Of a DNA stretch of 64,000 nucleotides, positions 1-12,200 are shown piece after piece. Location of the stretch: assembly GCA_013398015.1 (NCBI GenBank), contig VZRR01013894.1, positions 310,001 through 374,000 of the forward strand, read 5' to 3'. The DNA is from Oreocharis arfaki (taxonomy: Eukaryota > Chordata > Aves > Passeriformes > Paramythiidae). The notes beneath the pieces were generated by a model, which saw nothing but the letters and a program-made list of their open reading frames with translations, was not told where the DNA came from and ran no database searches. Position numbers and translations under genes: made by a program. Each line of letters opens with the position of its first letter. The first letter of the stretch is position 1.

Positions 1-3000
1 TAATTGTAATTCCAAAAACATCTCCTCTTTAAATGGCTGAAGTCTTGTTTTGCTAACAGGTTTTTGTTTCATTTTGTGAAATGCATGGATTTGAGTTTAA
101 ACTACTATAAAATTGCATAATGTGTCCTGTGCTTAAAATGCAATTGATTAACAAAACTTGTATCTCCTATTAAACTCATATTTCTGATTTTCCCCCATAC
201 CGTTACTTTTCCCATGTCCGTGCCTTCACCATAGTTTGTGGCTACGGTGGATTCTCTATACAGTTATTTTGCAATATTATCAGGGGCCTTTTTTTCCCCC
301 TTGCCACTCCTCATGCCTACAAAGAGGCTATACTGAACTAAATGACAAGGTTGTGTGCTGGAATCCCGAAAAAGTCACTTCCTGGGAAAACTGAAAACAA
401 TATTTGCAATGCAAAGAAGAAGAGCACCACACGTGGGATAAACCAGAGACTGACACATGCTGATTGATAGGGGAAGGCTTTCAAGGCAAGTTTAAGACAG
501 GAAAGAGAACGATACGAAAAAAACTCTGAAAATGCATTTGGCTTGAGGGGGAGCCAAGTTGTGCAGGACCTTGCAAGCACAGAGATTGGTCCTATAGCAG
601 GGAACATGGTACAGCAGAGATTTCAAACTAGTGATAGCTATGAGCAGGATGGCAGGTGAGAACAGAACCTAAGCACAACTCATTTGGGTGTGCTGAAAGG
701 AATTGGGAGGAACACAGTACAGATATAAAGAGGGCAGCTATATGAGTAAAGGAGGAAGATGAGCTTGATTGGATCCATGGTTTCCTCAGTGAGAAGGTCA
801 GGGAAGGGATTTAGTGCTGGTCCATGTAATGTATAAAAGGTAACAGGAAAGTATAAATCATAATCCCAATGATTTGGGATTATGAGAAGTGAGAAGAGCA
901 GAGGAGAGCAGGAAGGGATCAAGGTTTCAGCTTTACTGACTGGAATTAGTCTTGTTTTCCTTTATCTCTAGTTGCCCTAGAATACTCTCATGGCTGCAAA
1001 GCACTGTAAGATGTTTAGGTGATCAAGGCTCTAGGGTGGCTGTTCCAGGGGACCTCAGCAAATGTTAGCTGGCTATTCTGTTGTCCCTATACATGCACAT
1101 TAAATTGAATATTATACCATATATCTGGAACAGTAGAGAATGTCTTGACATCAGGGAACCTCAAACACCTATCTATCAGAGAGTAGATGTTCACAAGATC
1201 TTTTACACAGATTTCAGAAAATTTAAAGAATTCCCACCATACTCTTTTAGTCAGTATTAAACACAAATAAACACATAGAACTGAGATATATTCTTATGGA
1301 TTATACATTCTCTCATTATTATTTTCTCAGGTTCTGTCACTAATGAAAGCCATAAAAGTCACATATAAATCCTGCATGTTAATTAGTTTAGACAATTGTT
1401 AGTGAATATTTAATATCTATTATTCTAATAATATAATAACTAATTTCTATACAGTGAAAAGCTGCAGTGATGATTAATGAAATGGCATGCACTTACACTG
1501 TCTTTGTTAGCAATGTCCAAATGTGGTCCTAGTTGTATTTATTTAGGACTGTTTATTCTCCCTGTGGATTTAGTCCCGCTGTCCTGCACCAGCCAGTGCA
1601 CAGTAGAGCTGTGTCACTGCAGTCACCTCACACTTCAACACACTGTGGTGTGAAAGCTGCCAGACCTCCTTTGCACCTCCACTGCTCCCTTACTGGCCCA
1701 CATGCCATTCTCAACCTTCTTCCTCCTGCACATCCACTGATAATCCCACATGCCTCTAATGCCTGTGCCTGTTAGTCACAGAAGTGTCTGACTTGAGAGC
1801 TCTGCTTCTAGGCCACCCATGCTCTGCAAGAGACCCTTGTAGTAGATTAGTACATTGGACTACTAAGTTTGACTTCAGCATCGATGTCACCTTGCAGCAG
1901 AGCATCACTTTTTTCAATGAGCTGTGGAAAATGAACAATTTTTCTTGTTTTGATCATCCCACCTACTTGCTGGACTTCTTGCTCCTCAGTTCTCGTATTG
2001 GAGGGGACATTAAACAACTGACCCTTGCTGACTTTCTTCAGGCTTTTCAAGATGTTAGAGATGTCTGCCAAATCCTATCTCGGGTGTGAGCCCAAATCCT
2101 ATCTCTGGTGTCAGCCAGAAGGGAGGTAATATATATGGAAAAAGAGGAGACTAGGCTAGGAATGTAGAATCAGAGGAATATCTATGTTGCTATTGAGGCA
2201 AACCCATTCAGTAAAAATTTAGGTTGTTTTTTCTAGGTAGCAATTAGAGCAAAACCTCCAGTTTTGCATTTGGTCTACTTAGCTTTGCTTTTAGCTAGAG
2301 AAGAGATGCAAAGTGAGGACAGTGCACTTTTCCCTCCCTAAATGCTTGGCCCCTGTTATTGCAGAGCTCATCCACAGAGCCTGGTGTCAGGTTCTCACCT
2401 CTGCTTTGTTGGCTTCATATGCAAAATGGAAGACACTAGAGCCAACTATAGTTAGTAAAGTAATCTCTCGAGTAGCTGGATGTGCTCCCAATCTGTTTAT
2501 ATTACTTAGTTGCAACTTGCACCACAATCATTCCTGTTCTGTGCAAGTCTTGAATTATCTGCATCTCTAAGGCCATCATTGTCACAAACACTGAAGTGAC
2601 TCATATCTTTTAAAATTGAAAAAAACAAACATATATTTGAATTGCTGTCAGAACGATGTCTGATTCTAAATTACTTCCTTCAAAAAATTCATCTTCCTCC
2701 TTTTTTTTCAGGTTTCTGATAAATTTTTTACATTTATTACACTTTATTACATACAGAAGTATTGTCACTTTCACTAGCTTTTGTCCAGGAACCTGATCCT
2801 AAATTTACACAGGCCCAGTCCAGTCATCCCTGATGACTGCTCCAATTGAAGTACCAACCTGCTGAGACTCTGTGTGTGTATGGATGGGTGTCCACCTACC
2901 TGTGTCCATGTGCTGCTGCCTTGTTCTGGTTCTGACTGTGTACCTTCTCAAACCCCTTCTGGCCTTTCTCCCTTTTCACTCCAAATCCACCTATGTAGTT

Positions 3001-6000
3001 CTTATTTACACAAACTGGAAACATCTTTAACAGTTTCCACACTCACCTCAGGATGTGCCTAAGGTAATAAGCAGTTTATTTTGATGACAGTATTGCAGCA
3101 GATAGTAATTTTTAGGTGATTAGGTAGAGATATAGTAGAAAAATGAAGTTAGTTTTTACCCTTTTGGGTTTCTGATGGACTTTCAAATCTTCCTGGAAAA
3201 AGGGTTATGACATGGATCTCATACCTCCTGACTCTCTATCCATTTTTTTCTCAAAAGACCATCAAATGTGTGAGTCTAAGAGAAGCCTCCTGAGTTATGA
3301 ATGAAGTACTGGAAACCTTATTGAAAAATATTAATGGGAGCAAAAATTAGGAATAGGAAGCCTGCCATAAAAAAAGGGAAAAAAGGACTCAATAACTCTT
3401 ACTAAAAACTTTACAAACACAGTCAATGGGCAAAATAATACATGTAAAAATAGAAACATGCACGCATAAGGAGAGCTAGCACAATTCAGATGTCTTGGAG
3501 TTCCCCTCTCAGAAGGAGGGGAATTTTCACTGCTGGATGAATAAATGACCCAGGCATGTTCTCTGCATCAGCAGTGCTTTGAAATTCTTCAGTCTTTTGA
3601 TAATGAGGCCTACATATTTAGATAAAACGTAGAATTTCCAGAGAGGCATACAGGAATTCAAAACATAGACTTTGCATGACTGTGCAGTTACAGAGAACTC
3701 TTAAAAAGGAAGCTCTGCTTGGAAGATAAGGGTCTTTTCAGTACTCTGAAAATAAAGACGACAATAGGGATTGAAAGAAAAGAGATGACGTTTCTGTTGA
3801 GGGGGTTCATATGCACATTATGTAGGAGGAAGAGTCACAGAATCTTAACTGCTGACCTTCACAGGTTCATGTTTGTGGTTCAGGTACAAGAACAGGGTTA
3901 CTGCTTCTCAGGGATCTGTGGCAGGATGTGAAAGCTGAGCGGCAGCATCTGAGACATGATTCAGAGGGTATGGCTGCAAAAGAGTGCATGCTGCAGGAAT
4001 CTGAGATTTTGGAGTGCAACAAATGAATCTGCAAAAAAAAAAAGCTCTTCAGAGCAGTCCTTTCTGGTCCTTTTCAATTCCTTAAAATTTTTTAACAGTG
4101 AGGACACCAGAATTATAGAATGTGGCATTAAAGCTACTTTTATTCCTGATGTTACATTCTTTCACAATGTGCTAGTTTACAGTACACCCAAAAGGCATAT
4201 TACAGGATCTTACAGACACAGAGCAGTATCAGAAGTTTGTGTTGGGTTGCTTGTTTACTATGCAGCCTTGCTTCTTTCAGAGCTGCCTTACTATTTATTC
4301 CCACAGATGTGACCCAGTATTTGGCTCTGTCTGAAGGGTCCCGTTTAGGAGGTGTAGGTCAGAGCATAAGCAGGCCACACCCTGGCTGCCTGAGCTGCTC
4401 ATCCATCACGTCTTGAACAAACATTGTTTACAGCTCAAAATTTTAAGTGTCACTGTTTGCCTTAAAAATGCAGTGCTTACTGGGAAGCACTTATGAGCTC
4501 ACAGACATTTGTAAAGCTGGAATAAGCCAGAAGCAGCTGCTAGTAACCTTCCCAGATGTCCCAGGCTAAGCCATTCCTTCTACATCAGCACCTTCAGTAA
4601 GTGAACCTGTCTGTTTCTGACCCTTATGTCCTCATCCACTTCTTGCCATTCTTCCAGGCTCTCTGAGTCATACATAGCTTTTATGCACAGAGATTTTACA
4701 TTGACTTTCTAAACATTACAAGAAGCCCTGAATAGCATCAATCCTACTCTTGTTTTCTCACAATCATCTAGGATCATCTCCACTGATCAGTAATTCCTTT
4801 TGAGCTATGCCAGTCACCTCAAATCTGACCCATACAATGTGAGCTTTCTCCATAGAATACAATGTTGACTTTCCAGAAAAATACCTGAGAACTATCCATT
4901 ATATCTGCACCATTACCCTCACAAGCAACTTTGTAATTTAACAATAAATTAAACATTTTTCTCCCTAAAGCCACATGAGCTGCTACTGCTATATGACCAT
5001 CTTGTAATTCTTTATTGCATTCTGTGTGAGCATTTATTGTCTGTGACTGATGGCAGATAAATCAGTCTACTATTATCTGGGTTCTCACTTGTCCAATTTG
5101 AATACTTATAGTCAGTCTTCATGTCTTGCAGAATTTCTGCAATAATTTAAGCTTTATTAAAAGTCAATAAGGTTTCATACTTCCTGAGATCACACATGCA
5201 AGCCTCTTTAGGACTCTCAAATTCAAGTTCTTTAGGACATGCATACTTGAATATGTCTCCCTCTAAGAAAAGTTGTTTAATATCCTTCTCAATAATGACC
5301 AGGAAAGCACTTAGTCATCATCATATGATACAAATACATCACACATTCTTTCAAGTATAGAATGAATTTATTTACTAAACAATTCTAATTTTTTTATCAA
5401 TATCAACACTTTAAAAAATCTTGATAGAATAGCTCTATCATAGTGTTAAGACTTAGGAAACATGAGCTGTTCCTAAAACTACCAACCATGCATATTTCTT
5501 GACATTCTTATCCATTTTTTCTGTGCTTCATAACTTGTAATGATTGCTAGGTTTGTTTTTTGTGTACTGCATGTATTTATTTCAATATATGTATTGTATG
5601 TATGCATTTTTTTGCTGTTTGCTTCCCCACTAAATGAGAAACATATTTTTTCTGAATCTCCCCTCTTTCTTGATCACAATATTCTGACTCCATTATAGAC
5701 ATCTTCTTCTTTAGAGACTCCCCCATTATGATAATTTTTCTGTGTAATTTTTTCTTTTCACTCAGTCATTCATTTTCCACAGCTTTTTGGGGCACAAGTC
5801 AGAATACATGCCTTGGGAACAAGAAGACATAGCGAGTGTCCGTGCGTGTGTGTAGTATGGACTGTAACCTTGTTTGCACATACGGAATACAGTCATAACT
5901 ATATACTCAGGCAAGAGCAGACTTTCATTCTAGCAATAATCATCACCATAATAAATTCTGAAGTTGTTAGCTTCCCTAGCATATTTTTTTTTTCAGAAAA

Positions 6001-7288
6001 TAGTTAGCTAAGAGTTTTAGGAGCTCTAATAATGCCTTAGTACATAGGACAAAAGTTTTATGTGTGACCTGAAGTTCTTTGTAATAACAATGCAATTTTC
6101 TTTCCCAAAATTATTTTTAGACACTGAAAGAAAAAGTTATCTTGTTCTTTAGTCCTGACTGCTGTGCAAGAAAGCAGCTCTCTATGGTAAACCCAGTTTA
6201 GACTTATTCCTATTACATTGATCCATGTGTAGTTACTTTCCTAGGAATATGAAAGTTTCAAACTGTATTCAATACTCCATCTCATCATTTATTACTCAAT
6301 TCCTGGTGGGCCAAAGTTTCTGTCAGGGCTAGGTCCTTTATTATTTACAGGAACTAAAGGGGCCTAAACCTTTTAACTCGGTTAATAGCAGCCTCTCATG
6401 ATGCCTGAAGATATTTCCTTCTGGACACAAACTGTCAAACCGCTAGAAGTGGAGAGAAGGGATTGAGGTATGACCTGACAGACATGCTTTCTAACTCCTT
6501 ACTCCAAGAAAAATAAATGGAACGTTTCTTTCTTTCACAACTACTTTCCAGCATGGGAAGTTGCTCTCAATGCCCATCCTTTTTTTCTGGAATGACTGGG
6601 GTAGAAATGTTTGAAAAAATAAAACCCCTTGCCAAATATAATGAGGATTGGGTTAAAACCTGACAAATGGGCACTATTGTTGGACTGAGCATTGTTCAGA
6701 CTGGTATCAAAATAACACAAGGCCCATTAAAGGAAGCTGAGCCCAACATTTTCATAAAGCAAACTATGCAAACTGAAACCTGATTAAGTTCTTGTTTTCA
6801 ATTAAAAAAAAAAAATCAAAACTGCAGTGAGCAGTGAGGTCTCTACTTAATCTGATGGCCACAAGAGGGTACAATTTGTAAATGGTACACGAATAACGGT
6901 CCTATACAGTTTTCCCTAAGTTATATCAATCTTTTCTGAAGTCACAAAAATCCATCTCCAGACTGGCCTGAGAGATGTTTTAGCACAGCACCTGCTCAGG
7001 AACATCCCCCCAAGAGCTGCCCGAGGCACCAAAAGAAGGTGATGATCATCTTTCTGTGCACATGCTGTGTGGTGGTTGCTCTTCAGCCGGGCGCACAGTC
7101 CACAGTTCTCAGACATCTGAATCTCTTCAAACCTGTCACTGCTTTAGCCAAGCTGAGAACAACAAGCACAACATACTTCCAGCTACATCACGGGCACCCA
7201 AACAACACTCATGAAGGCTCTTGTATTCTTAACCAGCCCTTGGGCACCAGAGCAAAGGCCAAATGGCTTTGTCTGGGCACATCAGGAG
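1..7288. other. intergenic DNA upstream of PPP4R3A, no gene recognised
   Basis: AT-rich sequence without any open frame that I can match to a known protein family and without exon-like conserved blocks. The longest frames are about 100-118 codons (1784-2089 and 3956-4312 on +) and look unremarkable, except that 1784-2089 is open on both strands. A short hairpin lies at 859-884. In mammals the gene on this side of PPP4R3A is CATSPERB. No exon of it is recognisable here, which fits the known loss of CatSper genes in birds but cannot be proven from 8 kb. Confidence 0.6.
859..884. repeat. short inverted repeat (11-bp arms, 4-base loop)
   Basis: CATAATCCCAA at 859-869 is followed after TGAT by its exact reverse complement TTGGGATTATG at 874-884. 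The pairing stops at both outer ends. It may be chance, a small cruciform, or a relic of a foldback element. Confidence 0.6.
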
Positions 7289-7456
7289 TCACAGAATATT
7301 CTGATTTGGAAGGGACCCATCAGGATCATCGAATCAAACTCCTGGCCCTGCACATGACACCCCAAGAGTCACAACGTGTGCCTGAGAGCATTGTCCAAAC
7401 ACCTCTTGAACTCTGTCAGGCTGGTGCTGTGGCCCTGGGGAGCTTTTTCAGGAAAC
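7289..7456 (-). mobile_element. CR1 LINE 3'-end fragment, inverted
   Basis: The segment begins TCACAGAATATTCTGA and continues with the avian CR1 3' consensus read on the opposite strand: TTGGAAGGGACCCA, ATCATCGA, CTCCTGGCCCTGCACA and CCTGAGAGCATTGTCC. It reads on to the GGGGAGC...TTCAGG block. CR1 elements end in ATTCTRTGA-type repeats, so the element points to the minus strand. Only the last ~170 bases are present, which is the usual 5' truncation of CR1 insertions. It has diverged from consensus, indicating an old copy. A long + strand frame (7039-7542) runs through it but is not a gene. Confidence 0.9.
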
Positions 7457-7959
7457 TGGCTATCAAGCCTGGAACCAAACACTGTCTTTCTCACAGGGCA
7501 AACAAAATTGAAGATGGACAAAGGACAACAGGGCTTGACTAGAGGCTTCCTTGTGACACATAATTAATTCTGAGGTGAAAGCTGCAAATCTGTGGTTTTG
7601 TGTCAAACCACCGGGAGTATAACTCACTTTGATAAAAAAGTATCAGTACTTGTTCGAAAGCCTAAAATAACAGAGTATATATCACAGTGAGCTCTCATGT
7701 ACACTGTGTATCTAGAATGTACTGTGAAATGGATTCTCTTCTGCAGTGGTGCTGGTGGGGTCCCAAATGCACCAGTGTTTTCACATATTTTAGGGAAATC
7801 TGTCAAACATATGTTCAGATGTTGGCAGCAGCGGCAGAAGCAGAGCCTCGACAGCTTCTATTTGTTATTGGAATTGTTTGATCCCATCTATGACTGCGGA
7901 GATCCAACAGACATTCAACCAAAAGCTGTTTAACTTTGGGATCACTCGGCAAGGTGTGA
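7457..7959. other. intergenic stretch before the PPP4R3A CpG island
   Basis: No gene is recognised. The last 100 bases become GC-richer toward the promoter. A short frame from 7887 (ATG ACT GCG GAG...) ends at a donor-like CAAGGTGTGA near 7953. It could be a distal alternative first exon, but nothing supports transcription. Confidence 0.4.
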
Positions 7960-8154
7960 CGGGGGTCGGGGGGAGGAAAGAAAAAGAAAACCCCAAAGCC
8001 GGGGGCCGCCGGAGCCTCGCCCAGGCCCGCGGTAACGGCGCGGCCACCGCCACACGCGCGTCCCCCGCGCGGGGCCGCTGGCTCTTTAAATGCCGGCGGG
8101 CGGCCCGTGCCGCCGCTGGCTGGGAGACCCCGCGCCTCTAGTGAGAGGTGAAAC

Positions 8155-8166
8155 CAAGATGGCGGC
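8155..8166 (+). promoter_or_regulatory. YY1-type CAAGATGGCGGC element
   Basis: CAAGATGGCGGC is a full match to the YY1 core found just downstream of the start site in many CpG-island promoters. Its ATG at 8159 also opens the first upstream ORF (MAAAQ, stop 8174-8176), so the motif could act in both DNA and RNA. Confidence 0.7.
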
Positions 8167-9151
8167 CGCGCAGTGACTGAGGCGGAGCCGGAGGGAGCCG
8201 GGCCGCACCAGCCGTTGCCGCTCGCCCCCTCCCTCCGCAGGGCATAGCGCTTCTCTGCCGGCTGGGCCGCCGAGCGCCTGGAAGCGCAGCCACATCGCAG
8301 AGCGCTCTGGGGAGTCGGGACTGAGCCGCCGCAGCACCGAGAGGAGGAGGAGGAGGAGGAGGAGGAAGAAGAACATGGCGGCGGAGTCAGGCTGGGAGTG
8401 AAGCCGCCGCCTGCGACCGGAGCCCATGGGGAAGACGGGGCTCTGAGCTCGGCCGGCCGTTCACCCCGTCCCGGGACGGGCAGTGTCCGCAGGCCCCGGG
8501 CAGCCCCGGCGGGAAGGAGGGCGGCTCCTTGGAGCCCCACGCTGACGGACGGCGAGCGAGGGGCTTCGGGCCTGGGCAGCTGCTGCACAATAGAGCCGGG
8601 CTACAGGCCGGGGCGAGCGGCCCCTCTCCCGCCTGCCTCCCTTCCTCTGCTTCCCTCCGGCCTTACCAGCCTTCCCCCTGTTTTCCTCAGCAGGGCTCCG
8701 GCTTCCAGGAACGCCTGCTCCTGTCACGCTGGGCCGGCTGCTGTCCTCCGCGGCTTTCACTACCGTGGATCCCCTTCTCCTCCGGGATCCCTTCTTCACC
8801 GCCTTTCCTGCCCGCCCTTCGCCCTGCAAAGAGCCTCTCTTCTCTCTGCGGCTCTCCCTGCCTAGGCTTCCTCGCCTTTTGTGCAGCGTCTGACTGTACC
8901 TGAAGGAGCAGCTCCCCTTTTCACATCTTCACCTCGTTTCCCCCTCTTCCCCAGTCCTCTGTTACTCTCGGTAATGAGGATCCCGTTGGGGCACTGAAGA
9001 GGAGTACGAAGAGCTTGCTTGGCGTGCCCGTGTGGGGCTGCTCCCTTCTTTCCCGCTCCCCTCCCCTGAGGGGGGCCTGGCCCCCGACCAGCCTTCTGCT
9101 CCTCCAGCGATTGCAAGCCAGAGTGGTGGCTGCGGTGTGGCAGGCGGCAGG
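8159..9151 (+). promoter_or_regulatory. PPP4R3A: PPP4R3A 5' leader with four upstream ORFs
   Basis: There are exactly four ATGs between the YY1 element and the coding start. Each opens a tiny closed frame: 8159-8176 (5 codons), 8375-8401 (8 codons), 8426-8446 (6 codons) and 8974-8997 (7 codons). The first two have A at -3 and G at +4, a stronger context than the main ATG, which has A at -3 but A at +4. None overlaps the main frame. Pyrimidine-rich acceptor-like sites end at 8690 and 8954, so part of the leader may be spliced. Confidence 0.55.
8339..8373 (+). repeat. purine (GAG)n microsatellite in the PPP4R3A leader
   Basis: 35 bases of pure purine, mostly GGA/GAG triplets, end in GAAGAAGAA immediately before the second upstream ATG at 8375. 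Tracts like this in leaders are length-polymorphic. In RNA it would be a single-stranded purine stretch. Confidence 0.9.
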
Positions 9152-9293
9152 ATGACGGACACCCGGCGGAGGGTGAAGGTGTACACGCTAAATGAGGACC
9201 GCCAGTGGGATGATCGAGGCACAGGGCATGTGTCCTCTTGCTACGTGGAGAGGCTCAAGGGCATGTCCCTGCTAGTCAGGGCAGAGAGTGATG
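9152..9293 (+). CDS. PPP4R3A: PPP4R3A coding exon 1 (residues 1-47)
   Basis: Begins [20 protein letters not shown] and encodes the first strands of the EVH1/PH-like domain, which in this family binds proline-containing FxxP-type peptides. The ATG has A at -3 and is the only start giving the family N terminus. It ends ...ESD plus one base (phase 1) at donor GTAAGT. Residue 30 is Cys (TGC), where I recall Gly in mammals; the position also varies in paralogue 3B. Confidence 0.97.
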
Positions 9294-12200
9294 GTAAGTG
9301 TGTGCGGCTGAAGGTACAGTCTTTCCTTTGCCTGCCCAGAAGAGGAACTGGGTATAGCTTTGTGTCTGTTGCGTTAATGTTTTGCTGGATAATTCAATGG
9401 TATTGCTAAAAGCTAGTAGGCACTAACCAGGGGTCATTCGTGCTAGGCCAAGTGAAAGAAATAGAAGATTGCCATCAAGTGCAAGCATAGTAGGCACGTG
9501 GTTCGTGCTGAATACAGTGTTGCATGCAAAATGCGTTCAGGTCTGGTTGTAAATCTTGCATGGGTTTGGATATCTAGTGGTCTAGTTTCAGAACTGATCA
9601 CTGGATGTTTCTGGAAGCGATCCCCTCATGAAAATTGTTGTTCAAAACTTAGATCCTGGTTTTAGTATTTGTTTTTAGGAAGTCTTTGGATTGCTAACAC
9701 CCTTCTTTTTCCGCCTGCCCTTTTCTTTGGTAGCTTTTAGAATTATGTAAGACATTCTAACAGCTATCAACAGTTTTCGAATACAGTTCTGGTAGTAAAG
9801 ACAACACAATGGCCAGAACAGCATTTTCAGAGATGCCTTTTTTTATTTTAGTGGAATGGGAGTTCTCAGTCCTTCAGCAGTTCTAGGTCTTCGTGAAAAT
9901 AGATTTTAAATGATGGGTTATCAACTTCTTTCACGTTTTCTGGCAACGTATGTCAATAGTGTAAGTTGAGTAGTAATATCTAGCCCTCTAGCTACATATT
10001 TGGGCTAGTTTTGACTATTGGTTAAGTGAGTTCATGACTGCTGTGATCAGAGATTTTAAAATGTGTGCTTTACAATATCAAATTTGTACCGTTTTGCTTT
10101 TAAGATCTGTCAGTGCATGACTTACTACTTCATTAGATGTATAGCTACAGTATTTAGGCATTTGTAGATCTAGTTGTAGCTTGTGACTGTCAACAGACCT
10201 TGTAATTTTATTTATTAAGCTTTTTTATTGTAGGAAGTAGGATGAACAGCAACTTGAGAATCATTAATCCTTACTTTTTGAGAAAGTTCTGACAAACTGT
10301 ACAATATGTAATCTCAGCATATGTAATCTCACAGCAAAGACTATAAACTGATATGGAGGAATCAGTCATCTAAACAGGATTTCGGTAATTGAGGCTCTGA
10401 TAAGCCCCTAGAGAGGTTTTGTAGTTTCTTGATTATACTTTAAAAGGTTAAACTGATACCTGATTTTTACTTATTTTACAATGAGGAAGATGCCATTAAA
10501 CCTTGAGCAGCTTCATAGTGCAAGAGAAAACATTCAAAACAGAAATAGATTTAGTTTAATTTCAACATGACGAGGGAATTAAAAAGATTGTCACTAAGTT
10601 TTTAGGCTAATTTTTACAGAATGTGTTGTTGTAGATACCGTCCTGGCTGCCTACATGGCTTTTGGGGTCATATTTAAAACCTGCCATGTCTCCTATATAT
10701 TAAAAACGATCTGATTTTTTTTTATTCGTTTTAGAAAGGAAATCTGAAGAACTGCAGTTCCTAACCTGCTTGTGAAGAAATAGCTCGTTCGAACTAAAAT
10801 CCATTTATTAACTTACAATGGCATATATATGTGTTTCAGACTGATTAGAATCTGAGTTGGACTTTTGTTGCCAGCTCACCTGTAAATGAACATCTGTAAG
10901 AAGGAAGATACAAATTGGAATAAAGACTAAAATTTAAAGTCATTGCTTTTTGTTGAATAGCTAAGATACTCTAATCAAAGCAGAACTGTCTCAGACTTAC
11001 TAATTGCACCTAATACACAGAAGTTTATTTAGTAGGATACACACTTTAGACCTCTCTCAAACTGCATACTTCGTACTTTGAAGTATTGAATAATATACAG
11101 AGTTAAAGTTCTTAATATAGTAGGTAGTATCAGTCCTGGGTAAATGTGCATTCTATTAATAGGCTAGTTTTTCTAACTTGCTTGTGTAAACACCTCATAA
11201 AATTTGATTTATATTTTGTTTACTCCCAGTGTCTATTGTTTGTGGGCTAATTTTGAAGGCAAATAGTCATTTTTACATGTGAGGAAATTATTTGGGAAAA
11301 GGTAATGCCATACCTGTGTTTTATATGCTGTGCAATTTGTGTTTCTTTGCATGCTTCTTAGCTAAATGATATAGTTGACTGTGATTTTTAAATTTTCCCC
11401 GGTTATCAAAGACATACAAGTAGTAGGAATGGACCTGTACACCATTTGCCTCCATGTTTCCATTGCATTCTTGTATTGTCTTTCTTTGTCAGCTCCTCCT
11501 CTTTCCACAATGAAACTTCTTCCTTCCTGCATTTCTAAACCAGCTTTTCCTAGCCTTTGAGCTGAGATTCATCCTGTGCACACTGGCATGTTCTTACTGA
11601 CTTACTCCAGGAAGCTGACAGAAAACCTCGGGATCTGCCTGAAGGTGAAGGCTCCATTTCCTGACTACGGGAGGTCGTGGGGATGTGAGCAGTAGTTCCT
11701 GACGTGTGTGGGAAATTCCCACTCCTGTTAAAGGGCCAGTTTGGCTATGCACAGATCAACAGCAGAATTACCGGTGGTTTCTTTGGCCGACCACGTGGGC
11801 TAGCACGTAGTTCAATCTTTGGATTTTGCAGCTGTGACTTGGTGTAGTAGGCTGTTTTACGAGTGGTTGAGATTTTATAGCACAATCAGAGTGTTCAGAT
11901 AAGGGAAATACTATGAGTATGCCATGTCCAAGGTAAGCTGTCATTTGGAATTGGAGGAATAAGAACTCAATGAAAGGGATTTTTATCTGTAGGAGTGTTT
12001 TTTTAACTTGTGCTGGTGTTTAACACCATCTTAAAAGAAAATAGTTTAGAGCAGATAAGTGATATGTGTTGCTAGCTGAATGTCTGATGTTCCCAGGCAC
12101 CAAACTGTTAAGAGTCATTGCAGACAATCTGGAGTAATCAGTTTTAGAACAGAAATACGGTAAACTGCTTTCATATCAGGTATATTATACTTTGAAGCAT

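Larger units (their letters stand above)
7960..9300 (+). promoter_or_regulatory. PPP4R3A: CpG-island promoter and leader of PPP4R3A
   Basis: A sharp switch from AT-rich to strongly GC- and CpG-rich sequence marks the island, which spans the promoter, leader and first coding exon. A weak TTTAAA lies at 8085-8090. About 65 bases downstream is the YY1-type element at 8155-8166, a typical start-site motif of housekeeping genes, so transcription probably starts near 8100-8160. The island lies directly upstream of the coding start, as expected for a broadly expressed phosphatase subunit. Exact start sites cannot be read from sequence. Confidence 0.8.

Noticed and set aside
7039..7542. 167-codon + frame
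   Set aside because: Its second half is the inverted CR1 3' end, which never codes in this orientation; the first half has no similarity I recognise.
7878..7960. Candidate distal first exon reading MTAEIQQTFNQKLFNFG with a CAAGGTGTGA donor
   Set aside because: Attractive frame and donor, but it lies upstream of the likely start site, has no known homologue and the main ATG needs no extra exon.
7815..8588. 257-codon - strand frame over the PPP4R3A island
   Set aside because: Low-complexity Ser/Pro/Arg composition including a poly-Ser run from the GAG microsatellite; no family resemblance.
8398..8865. 155-codon + frame in the PPP4R3A leader
   Set aside because: No ATG at its beginning in a useful context, GC-driven composition, and overlapping frames on both strands. 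The region is leader sequence.
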